64,000 bases of DNA from Microbacteriaceae bacterium (GTDB taxonomy: Bacteria; Actinomycetota; Actinomycetes; Actinomycetales; Microbacteriaceae), in the NCBI GenBank assembly GCA_025463545.1, contig JAODAR010000014.1, positions 58,192-122,191 of the forward strand, in the 5' to 3' direction. The notes beneath the pieces are model-generated. The model worked only from the letters and a program-made list of their open reading frames with translations. It was not told the origin of the DNA and made no database searches. This document shows positions 1-6,399 of the stretch, piece by piece. How positions within the stretch are numbered: the stretch's first letter is position 1; each line of letters starts with the position of its first letter. Both the position numbers and the translations under genes were made by a program.

Positions 1-488
1 TTGAGCAATCGCACGGTGACACCGTGCTCATCCTGCTCGTGGCCGAGATACTCGGTGTTGAACGAGACATCGGCGCCGCGGGCGGCCGCATTCTTGACGA
101 GGATCGGTTCCATCACGGTCTGCGGGATGTCGAGCATCGGTGAAGGGCTGCCGGTGAGGTAGTCGGTTTGTCGTGCCGGCCCGGTGCCCCAGGTGCGCAG
201 CCGGGCGATTTCCTCGCCGACCAGGCTGGTGGTGAACATCGTGTCGCCCATCCACTCCCATGGCGTCGCGGCCTCCCGCGCTTCGTCCTCCAGCCCGAGG
301 TCGCGCAGCACTTCTACAGCGCGCTGGTTGGTGATGTGCGCTCGCGGCGAGTTCGCCAGCCAGTTCCACTTGGACACCATGTGAACCCGGACACCGTAGG
401 TAGCCAGGGCCAGTGCCGTGGTCGCGCCGGCTGGACCGCTGCCGACGACCAGCACATCAGTGTCGAAGTGTTCCTGCGTGTTGCTCAC
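1..488 (-). CDS. FAD-dependent aromatic-ring monooxygenase, TfdB-like (partial, C-terminus outside window)
   Basis: Only the first ~162 codons are present; the gene runs off the left edge. The protein opens with a Rossmann dinucleotide-binding motif, DVLVVGSGPAGATTALAL (residues ~9-26), as in class A flavoprotein hydroxylases. The following stretch (NSPRAHITNQRAVEVLRDLG, then a TPWEWMGD-like segment) resembles 2,4-dichlorophenol/phenol-type 6-monooxygenases, which hydroxylate phenolic rings using NAD(P)H and O2. The GTG start at 486-488 is preceded by a purine-rich AAGAAGAG and places the nucleotide-binding motif at the usual distance from the N-terminus. It is divergent from the broken hydratase and MHS transporter, which supports an aromatic-degradation context. 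The exact substrate is inferred only. Confidence 0.8.
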   Translation of the reverse strand, partial: MSNTQEHFDTDVLVVGSGPAGATTALALATYGVRVHMVSKWNWLANSPRAHITNQRAVEVLRDLGLEDEAREAATPWEWMGDTMFTTSLVGEEIARLRTWGTGPARQTDYLTGSPSPMLDIPQTVMEPILVKNAAARGADVSFNTEYLGHEQDEHGVTVRLL

Positions 489-570
489 GGCGCTCTCTTC
501 TTTGAGGAGGCCCGAGCCGTGTGACTCGGGCGAGGTTGATTCGGTTCGCCACCCCTGAGGTGGTTTTGGC

Positions 571-594
571 ATACTAGCATACTAGCATGCTAGT
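571..594. promoter_or_regulatory. Operator-like tandem repeat plus perfect palindrome
   Basis: ACTAGCAT occurs twice in direct tandem (573-580 and 581-588), and the second copy is the left half of a perfect 14-bp palindrome ACTAGCATGCTAGT (581-594). The site lies in the divergent intergenic region upstream of the monooxygenase and shares the core TAGCATGCTA with a second site at 641-650. This arrangement suits a dimeric repressor controlling the catabolic genes. The regulator is not in the window. Confidence 0.6.
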
Positions 595-640
595 TGCGGC
601 GGGCCGCGGGATCTCCGCTATGCTGGCGCTTCTTACCCGC

Positions 641-650
641 TAGCATGCTA
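641..650. promoter_or_regulatory. Second copy of the TAGCATGCTA palindrome
   Basis: A perfect 10-bp palindrome TAGCATGCTA with flanks GC/AC, 60 bp from the first site and about 60 bp upstream of the hydratase remnant start. Two identical cores flanking a divergent promoter region suggest cooperative repression of both directions. Confidence 0.55.
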
Positions 651-711
651 ACGCCGCGGGCGAGCGGTCTAGCCTTCCACGCAGCGCGGAAACACAGCAA
701 AGGAGCTATGC

Positions 712-1047
712 ATGGCCAACACGACTGATCCTCGGTGGGCAGCCTCCGAACGCCTGGCCTACGCCGCCGCGACTGGTGTGCCGGTTGCCCCGGTGCGCGA
801 TCTGCCCGGTGCCGATCTGGGCGCCGCCTACGAGACCCAGGAGCTCGCCATCCGTTCACGGGAAGGTGCTGGAATCCCGCGCGTGGGACGCAAGGTCGGC
901 TCGGCCGTCCACTTCGTGCCGGCGAAGTGGTGCTCTCGGGCGCCCTCGGGCCGATGCTCCCGCTCACGCCCGGCGATCGTGTCTAAGCCGCCATCAGCGG
1001 CCTGGGCCTGGTCACAACTTCGGCCCGTGGTGAGCAACCACTGTTGA
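712..1047 (+). pseudogene. 2-keto-4-pentenoate hydratase (MhpD family) remnant, internally deleted and frameshifted
   Basis: The first ~63 codons, in the frame of ATG 712 (AAGGAG ends 6 nt upstream), read as the N-terminus of an MhpD-family hydratase: APVRDLPGADLGAAYETQEL, then RVGRKVG. Immediately after, a different frame gives the family's C-terminus, LRAGEVVLSGALGPM (about 914-958), then an in-frame TAA at 984-986 followed by AAISGLG. Family members are about 260 residues, so roughly 135 residues are missing between the two pieces. A deletion, a frame change and a stop make this a decayed gene. An intact copy would convert 2-hydroxypenta-2,4-dienoate to 4-hydroxy-2-oxovalerate in meta-cleavage pathways, which fits the neighbouring monooxygenase and transporter. 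Confidence 0.8.
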
Positions 1048-1110
1048 AAACCTCCCCGACCTGCGGCACCGACGCCGCAGGCATCGTCCAAACCCTGAAG
1101 GAAAACACCT

Positions 1111-2460
1111 ATGTCAACGCTGACGTCACGTCGGACCTCCGACACCCCCATTCCCGTGAAGAAGGCGGGGCCGCTGAAAGTCGCCCTCGCGAGCTTCATC
1201 GGAACCACGGTCGAGTACTACGACTTCTTCATCTACGGCACGGCCGCGGCCCTTGTCTTTCCGGCGATCTTCTTCCCAGAGGCAACGCCGATCATGGGCA
1301 CGCTGCTTGCGTTCGCAACCTTCGGCGTGGGCTTCCTGGCGCGCCCGCTTGGCGGAGTGATCTTCGGCCACTTCGGCGACCGGGTCGGGCGCAAGCGGAT
1401 GCTCATGATCTCGCTCACCGGTATGGGTCTCGCGACGCTCGCGATGGGGCTGTTGCCCGGTTATGCGCAGATCGGCATCGGGGCTCCCATCCTGCTCACC
1501 GTGCTGCGCCTGTTCCAGGGCATCATGGTTGGCGGCGAGTGGGGCGGCGCGACCCTGATGGCCGTGGAGCACGCACCGCGCGGTAAGCGCGGCTTCTACG
1601 GCGCCTTCCCACAGACCGGCGCCCCGGCTGGCACCTTCCTCGCCACCGCCGCATTCCTGCTCGTTGCCCAGCTTCCCGACGACCAGTTCCTCACCTGGGG
1701 CTGGCGCCTGCCCTTCATCGTGAGCGTGGTGCTGGTCGGGATCGGACTCTTCATTCGAATGTCGTTGGCCGAGAGCCCTGCCTTCGCGGCCGCCCGCGAG
1801 AAGAACGAGCTGGTCAAGATGCCCGTCGTCATCGCCTTCAAGCGGCACTGGCGCGAGATCCTGTTGGTCGCCGGTACCTACCTCAGCCAGGGTGTACTCG
1901 CCTACATCACCATGGCGTTCCTCGTGAACTACTCGGGGTCGGTCGGTATCGAGCGCACCTCGGCACTGCTCGGCGTGATGCTCTCCGCGGTTATCGCCGT
2001 TGTGCTGTACCCCGTCTTTGGCGCCCTCTCAGACACCTTCGGACGAAAGACCATGTACTTCGCGGGCGCCGTGGGCATGCTGGTCGTCACGCCGATCGCA
2101 TTCATGCTGATCAACACCGGGAACCCGTGGAACTTCACGATCGCGGTGGTCCTCATCTTCGGCATCACGATGTCCGCCTCCGCCGGTGTCACCGGCTCGC
2201 TGTTCGCGATGATCTTCACGCCTGAGGTGCGCTACACCGGCGCGTCCGTCGGCTACACCATCTCGCAGATCGCCGGCCCCGCGTTCGCCCCCATGATCGC
2301 GACCGGGCTCCTTGCCGCCACGGGGTCGAGCGACGCTGTCGTGATCTACCTGATGATCATCTGCCTGATCTCGGTCGTCTCCGCCGCGCTGATCCCCGGC
2401 GGCTGGGGCCGGAAGGAAGCCGCGCTCCGCAACAGCGCCGAGAACCCGCTCGAGAACTAG
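1111..2460 (+). CDS. MHS-family (metabolite:H+ symporter) major facilitator transporter
   Basis: A 449-residue protein with about 12 hydrophobic segments and the MHS hallmarks: an N-terminal VEYYDFFIYGTAAAL segment, RPLGGVIFGHFGDRVGRKR (the MFS loop 2-3 motif), and QGIMVGGEWGGATLMAVEHA in the fourth/fifth helix region. MHS permeases import organic acids or compatible solutes by proton symport (ShiA, ProP, PcaT types). AAGGAA lies 8 nt before ATG 1111. Next to aromatic monooxygenase and hydratase genes, an aromatic acid or its breakdown product is the likeliest substrate, but that is inference. A hairpin repeat follows the stop. Confidence 0.9.
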   Translation: MSTLTSRRTSDTPIPVKKAGPLKVALASFIGTTVEYYDFFIYGTAAALVFPAIFFPEATPIMGTLLAFATFGVGFLARPLGGVIFGHFGDRVGRKRMLMISLTGMGLATLAMGLLPGYAQIGIGAPILLTVLRLFQGIMVGGEWGGATLMAVEHAPRGKRGFYGAFPQTGAPAGTFLATAAFLLVAQLPDDQFLTWGWRLPFIVSVVLVGIGLFIRMSLAESPAFAAAREKNELVKMPVVIAFKRHWREILLVAGTYLSQGVLAYITMAFLVNYSGSVGIERTSALLGVMLSAVIAVVLYPVFGALSDTFGRKTMYFAGAVGMLVVTPIAFMLINTGNPWNFTIAVVLIFGITMSASAGVTGSLFAMIFTPEVRYTGASVGYTISQIAGPAFAPMIATGLLAATGSSDAVVIYLMIICLISVVSAALIPGGWGRKEAALRNSAENPLEN

Positions 2461-2470
2461 CACCATCCGT

Positions 2471-2533
2471 CGCCGAAAACGCATTTGTTGGCCTTATGAG
2501 CACGTTCTAGCCCCAACAAGTGCGTTTTCGGCG
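2471..2533. repeat. Intergenic hairpin repeat, family B (copy 1), between convergent genes
   Basis: Left arm 2471-2491 (CGCCGAAAACGCATTTGTTG plus G) pairs with right arm 2513-2533 with one mismatch in 21 positions; the loop is 21 nt. Its arms resemble those of the hairpin at 25704-25770 (shared GA[AG]AACGCA then GTTG). It fills the gap between the MHS gene and padR, whose 3' ends face each other, so it may act as a bidirectional terminator. There is no T-run. Confidence 0.75.
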
Positions 2534-2552
2534 CGGCGACGGTTGCCTCGGG

Positions 2553-3155
2553 TCAGCGACCCAGGGACGCCAGGATGCCGGCGCGAACGTCGGCCAGCTG
2601 CCGCTTCAGGTCGGACACCGTTTCGGCGGGCAGCGTCGCCCGGTAGGCGGTCGTGCGGAGGTCCGCGCGCATCTGCTGGCGGAACTCGTTCAGCACCATG
2701 TCTGCCTCGTGCAGTGCCCGGGTCGACTCGGTGTGGGCGCTGTTGGCGGCTCCCCGCGACTCTGTCTTGGCGTCTCGGGCGGCGGAGGCAAGATCTGCCC
2801 GCAGACCCTTCATCGCGGCGTTCACGCCGAGTCGCACCTCATCGGCCAGTCGGCGTACCGAATCGGTGACTTCGCTCTCGACGGCGTCGAGATCGCCTTC
2901 GCGCGCGGCCAACTCGGCCCGGCCGGCATCCGTTATCTCGTAGACGGTCTTGCGTCCGGCGGCCGACTTCGTGACCAAACCCTCTTCCTCCAGCTTCGCC
3001 AGCCGCGGGTAGATCGTGCCCGCGCTCGGGCTGTAGGTGCCGCCGAACCGGTCGCTGAGCGCCTGGATCAGCTCGTACCCGTGCCGCGGCTGCTCGGCGA
3101 GGAGGCTGAGGATATACAGCCGGAGGCTGCCGTGGGAGAAGACCGGGGGAGTCAT
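2553..3155 (-). CDS. PadR-family transcriptional regulator
   Basis: A 200-residue protein with a PadR winged helix in the first ~85 residues: LRLYILSLLAEQPRHGYEL, then YSPSAGTIYPRLAKLEEEG and the YEITDAGRAEL beta-wing. The C-terminal ~110 residues are helical and charged, probably a dimerising coiled coil longer than in the smallest PadR proteins. The start overlaps the stop of the upstream DUF4097 gene (ATGA at 3152-3155), so the pair is one translationally coupled operon. Tandem GATATATC palindromes before the operon are likely its autoregulatory operator. Confidence 0.9.
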   Translation of the reverse strand: MTPPVFSHGSLRLYILSLLAEQPRHGYELIQALSDRFGGTYSPSAGTIYPRLAKLEEEGLVTKSAAGRKTVYEITDAGRAELAAREGDLDAVESEVTDSVRRLADEVRLGVNAAMKGLRADLASAARDAKTESRGAANSAHTESTRALHEADMVLNEFRQQMRADLRTTAYRATLPAETVSDLKRQLADVRAGILASLGR

Positions 3156-4045
3156 GCCGACGCCTCGCTTCCGGCATCCGTCGCCTGGCTGGACGATTCG
3201 CTGGAAGACGATCCGGTGGAGGCCGGCCCCGTCGGTGCCGACCCCGTGCGGCGCACGACCGAGATGTCGCCGGACACCGAGTTCGCCTGCAACTCCAGCC
3301 AGGAACCGTCGAGCTGCCCGCTGCTCCCCTCGTAGCTCTTGCCGAACGTGGTGCGGATGGTTTGGTCGTCGAGTTGCAGCCTTCCCGTCACGGTGTTCAG
3401 CCGGTAACGCGCGGCGACCTCGGTGCCGAGCCGCACAGTGACGTTGCCGGTGACGGTGTTGGTCATGATGCGGTCCGGGATGCCCTCGATGTCGAGGAAG
3501 ACGTTGCTCGAGACGCCGTCCACGCTGAACCGGCGCAGCCGTCCGCTGACCGTGATGTCGCCCGAGACGGTGTGGGCGGTGATTTCGCCGGTGTGGTTCC
3601 GCACCGAGAGTTCGCCGTTGACGCCGTTGAGCTCGAGGTTGCCGGTGAGGTTGTCGATCACGACGTCGCCGTTGACGGTGCTCACCTTGGCGTCGTTGGC
3701 CAGGCCGGAGATGAGCGCCTCGGCGGAGATGACGCCGAACTTCATGGCGACATCTCGTGGAACCATGATGCTGATGTCGGCCTTGGCGGTGCCGCGGAAC
3801 GACGAGAAGACGTCGATGAAGTTGTCCCAGCGCAGCTGCGGGTGATCGATCTCGAGGACGTCCCCGTCCATCGAGACCTTGAGGTCCTTGCCGGTGACGC
3901 TGTGCACCTCGACACGGGCGCCGGGCTCGTCATGCCCGATCACGTCGACGCGGCCGCCGATCAGCCCCACTTTGAGCGTGCGCACCAGCTCCACGTCGAT
4001 GATCTTGGTCTGCCCGGGGGCGACCAGCCATTTTTCCAGTGACAT
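3152..4045 (-). CDS. DUF4097-family beta-strand repeat protein
   Basis: About 297 residues with no signal peptide or membrane helix. The body is a repeating beta pattern of the adhesin-like DUF4097 type: VSTVNGDVVIDNLTGNLEL, LSVRNHTGEITAHTVSGDIT, MTNTVTGNVTV, NSVSGDISV. The C-terminus is a Ser/Thr/Gly-rich tail. ATG 4045 is chosen because it has GAAAGGAAAG just upstream; the frame stays open further 5' but lacks a better start. In actinobacteria DUF4097 genes are often paired with PadR regulators, as here with a 4-nt overlap. The biochemical role is unknown; an envelope-stress or surface function is only a guess. Confidence 0.85.
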   Translation of the reverse strand: MSLEKWLVAPGQTKIIDVELVRTLKVGLIGGRVDVIGHDEPGARVEVHSVTGKDLKVSMDGDVLEIDHPQLRWDNFIDVFSSFRGTAKADISIMVPRDVAMKFGVISAEALISGLANDAKVSTVNGDVVIDNLTGNLELNGVNGELSVRNHTGEITAHTVSGDITVSGRLRRFSVDGVSSNVFLDIEGIPDRIMTNTVTGNVTVRLGTEVAARYRLNTVTGRLQLDDQTIRTTFGKSYEGSSGQLDGSWLELQANSVSGDISVVRRTGSAPTGPASTGSSSSESSSQATDAGSEASA

Positions 4046-4094
4046 GTTGTCTTTCCTTTCTGCATGACATCCGACGGATGCCGAAGTCCAGATC

Positions 4095-4134
4095 TCGCGA
4101 TATATCGCAATGTATGAACTCACGATATATCGCG
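4095..4134. promoter_or_regulatory. Tandem PadR-type operator
   Basis: Two palindromes sharing CGATATATCG: GCGATATATCGC at 4097-4108 and CGATATATCG at 4123-4132, centred 25 bp apart. They lie 50-90 bp upstream of the DUF4097-padR operon. AT-rich palindromes in such a G+C-rich background, upstream of a PadR operon, strongly suggest autoregulation. Confidence 0.7.
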
Positions 4135-4209
4135 TCTGGCGTGCGCGCAAGGAAATTGGCGTTTTGCAGCTGTCGCCCAGGAACGAAAGCCGGCGGTAGT
4201 GGTCCGAAT

Positions 4210-4629
4210 TCAGGTTCGGAGGTGTGTCGGTGCCGAACTGCCGCACTCGCCGGCCGCGACGCGCGGGCGGCTCCTGAATTCGGAAACCTGCCCGGTGAGC
4301 GCGGCTGGTCGATTCGTGCCGGCCAGACCACCGGCTTTCCATCCGGCGGAAGCTCCGGCGGCCCGGGCGAGTCCGACGACCGCACCGACGCCCACCCCGA
4401 CGATGAGGCCGGTGAGCGGTCCCAGGCCGGCGATCCGATTGCGGCCGGTCGTGTCGTCACCGGGGACGGTGACTCCGGCGACATCCGCGAGTTTCCTGAC
4501 GGTCTCTTCAGGTGTCGAACTGGCGGGCCGGCCCCTCACCGCCATGTCGAGGCAGGTGACAGTGTTGAGCGCCGTCGTGCCAGCCGCCCCGGCGGCCGCA
4601 CCGTTCAGGATTCCGCGCCGGATTGTCAT
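4210..4629 (-). CDS. Conserved hypothetical protein, probably C-terminally altered
   Basis: A 139-residue product. The first ~85 residues look like a small actinobacterial membrane-associated family (LNTVTCLDMAVRGRPASSTP, then a Gly/Val-rich hydrophobic segment [21 protein letters not shown]). After that the sequence turns into an Arg/Ser-rich tail without the second hydrophobic part I would expect from longer relatives, so the gene may have suffered a frameshift or deletion. Start ATG 4629 follows a weak GGCGGTG. Function unknown. The 4630-4800 gap upstream holds no gene that I can see. Confidence 0.5.
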   Translation of the reverse strand: MTIRRGILNGAAAGAAGTTALNTVTCLDMAVRGRPASSTPEETVRKLADVAGVTVPGDDTTGRNRIAGLGPLTGLIVGVGVGAVVGLARAAGASAGWKAGGLAGTNRPAALTGQVSEFRSRPRVAAGECGSSAPTHLRT

Positions 4630-4800
4630 TGTCGCACCGCCAGAATGGTTCGCTCGAGCCGGGTAGGGACGTCGGCTACTGGTCTATACCGGGCGCAGCG
4701 GGTTGGGCAAGAACGGCGGGTGATCACAGTGCCCGCACAGAAGCTCCCCGGCGCGGCTCGATGCGCCGGACTTCGTCACGCCGCTCGGTTCCCGCGTTCG

Positions 4801-4832
4801 CTTGACATTGACGTGGCGTCAAGATCTATCGT
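4801..4832 (+). promoter_or_regulatory. MerR-type promoter/operator with 19-bp spacer
   Basis: TTGACA (4802-4807) and TATCGT (4827-4832) are separated by 19 bp, the over-long spacer typical of promoters remodelled by MerR-family activators. Inside it lies a perfect inverted repeat TTGACG-TGG-CGTCAA (4808-4822). Placed directly before the MerR gene, it indicates autoregulation. Confidence 0.7.
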
Positions 4833-4863
4833 GGGTTTGAGCGTCGAAACGGAAGGGGACGGA

Positions 4864-5622
4864 ATGGACTGGTCGATCCAGGACATCGCCCGGCTGGCCA
4901 ACACGACCAGCCGCACGCTTCGCCACTACGGCGACCTCGGCCTTCTGCGACCCAGCCGGATCGGCAGTAACGGATACCGCTACTACGACGAGCGAGCCCT
5001 CGTGCGCCTGCAGCGGATCCTCATGCTGCGCGAACTCGGCCTCGGTCTCCCCGCCATCGGCGAGGTGCTCGAGAAAGAGAAGGACGAGGGGCGTGCCCTG
5101 CTCAGCCATCTCACCTGGCTGAAGCAGGAGCAGGAGCGGCTGGGCCGACAGATCCGCTCGGTTGAGAACACCATTTTGGCAATGGAAGGACGTGAACAAC
5201 TGATGGCAGAGGACATGTTCAACGGCTTTGACCACACTCAATATAAGGAAGAGGTCGAAGAGCGGTGGGGCACGGACGCCTACGCGACGAGCGATTCATG
5301 GTGGCGTTCGATGTCGGCCGACGACAAGAAGGCCTGGCAGCTGCGCCAGAAGCAGCTCGGCACCGATTGGGCGGACGCCGCGGCTCGCGGCATCGCTCCG
5401 GACGGTGACGAGGCGCAGGCTCTTGCCCAGCGGCATTTCGAGTGGCTCCGCGGCATCCCCGGCACACCGGGCGGGATGGCGGCAGGGCCGCCCAAGGCAT
5501 ACTTCCTCGGGCTCGCTGAGATGTACGTAGCCGACGAACGCTTCGCGGCGAACTACGGTGGCGAGGAAGGTGCGACGTTCGTGCGTGACGCGATGACCGT
5601 GTACGCAGAGCGCACCCTCTAG
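4864..5622 (+). CDS. TipA-like MerR-family regulator with TipAS domain
   Basis: 252 residues. The N-terminus is a MerR winged helix (SIQDIARLANTTSRTLRHYG, then GYRYYDERALVRLQRI), followed by a helical dimerisation arm (~70-115) and a C-terminal TipAS-type effector domain (~120-252) with WWRSMSADDKKAW and AYFLGLAEMYVADERFAANY. TipAL of Streptomyces binds thiopeptide antibiotics through this domain and activates its own promoter. ATG 4864 follows GAAGGGGAC. The protein contains no cysteine at all, so the covalent thiopeptide attachment known for TipA is not possible here; a non-covalent ligand is likely. A hairpin repeat follows the stop. Confidence 0.88.
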   Translation: MDWSIQDIARLANTTSRTLRHYGDLGLLRPSRIGSNGYRYYDERALVRLQRILMLRELGLGLPAIGEVLEKEKDEGRALLSHLTWLKQEQERLGRQIRSVENTILAMEGREQLMAEDMFNGFDHTQYKEEVEERWGTDAYATSDSWWRSMSADDKKAWQLRQKQLGTDWADAAARGIAPDGDEAQALAQRHFEWLRGIPGTPGGMAAGPPKAYFLGLAEMYVADERFAANYGGEEGATFVRDAMTVYAERTL

Positions 5623-5630
5623 AGAAACCA

Positions 5631-5692
5631 GTGAGGGGTCAACTTGTCCTCGTCGCGGATGCCGCGCACTAGGAGAAAGTGGCCCCTCGCCG
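5631..5692. repeat. Intergenic hairpin repeat, family A (copy 1)
   Basis: The left arm from 5631 (GTGAGGGGTCAACTTGTCCT) pairs imperfectly with the right arm ending 5692 (AGGAGAAAGTGGCCCCTCGC). The GAGGGG, CA, CTT, TCCT and GT blocks are conserved. The same arms recur at 16344-16405 and 41312-41373. The copy sits between the convergent TipA-like and yczE genes, leaving 2 bp to the yczE stop, and could terminate both. Confidence 0.8.
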
Positions 5693-5694
5693 GG

Positions 5695-6336
5695 TTAGAT
5701 GGCGGGGGAGTCGACCGTGATGGGGGCGCGCGGGGGCGTGGGTGCGGGGGCCGGCGCATCCGGCCGTCTGATCGCGAAGAACGGGATCGTCCAGTTGCAG
5801 AGCGGACCGACGAGCACCGCGAACAGCACCGTGCCCACCCCCACATTTCCGCCCAGCGCCCACCCGATGGCAAGTACCACGACCTCGATGCCCGTGCGCA
5901 CGATCCAGATTTTCCAGCCGGTGCGGCGGTGCAGGCCGGTCATCAGCCCGTCGCGGGGGCCGGGGCCGAAATGTGCGCCGATGTACAGGCCGGTCGCGGC
6001 GGCCAGCACCAACAGCCCGGCCGTGAACAGGACGATGCGGAGCCACAGGTCGAGCCCCTCCGGGATCAGCCACAATCCGACATCAGCCGAAGGCCCGACC
6101 AGCAGCGCGTTCAACACCGTGCCAATGCCGGGCTTCTGCCGGATGGGAATCCACAACAGCAGGACAACGCCGCTCATCAGCACAGTGATCAGGCCGAAGC
6201 CGAGGTGGCTGTGGTTGTCGATTCCCTGGGTCAGCACGTCCCACGGGGCGACGCCAATCGCGGCGCGCACGATCAACGCGATGCCGATCCCGTAAAGAAA
6301 AAGGCCAATAAGCAGTTGGAGGATGCGACGCGTCAT
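5695..6336 (-). CDS. yczE: YczE-like integral membrane protein
   Basis: 213 residues with about five or six hydrophobic helices. It begins RRILQLLIGLFLYGIGIALI and carries GVAPWDVLTQGI and FGPGPRDGLMTGL, characteristic of YczE/YitT-like membrane proteins. The C-terminal tail is Pro/Ala-rich. The function of YczE is not established; members are commonly divergent from a MocR-type regulator (YczR), as here. ATG 6336 is preferred over an upstream TTG in the same frame. The intergenic region with its direct repeats probably serves both genes. Confidence 0.85.
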   Translation of the reverse strand: MTRRILQLLIGLFLYGIGIALIVRAAIGVAPWDVLTQGIDNHSHLGFGLITVLMSGVVLLLWIPIRQKPGIGTVLNALLVGPSADVGLWLIPEGLDLWLRIVLFTAGLLVLAAATGLYIGAHFGPGPRDGLMTGLHRRTGWKIWIVRTGIEVVVLAIGWALGGNVGVGTVLFAVLVGPLCNWTIPFFAIRRPDAPAPAPTPPRAPITVDSPAI

Positions 6337-6399
6337 GAAAACCAATCCAATTGCATGCGGGGGCTGTTTTCAAGTAGCCAATTTGCCTATAGTGGCCTC
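6337..6399. promoter_or_regulatory. Divergent yczE/MocR promoter with direct repeats
   Basis: CCAATTGC (6347-6354) and CCAATTTGC (6378-6386) are direct repeats spaced 31 bp, about three helical turns, as MocR regulators usually require. TATAGT at 6388-6393 ends 6 nt before the MocR ATG, predicting a leaderless mRNA. AT content is clearly above the surroundings. Confidence 0.6.
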
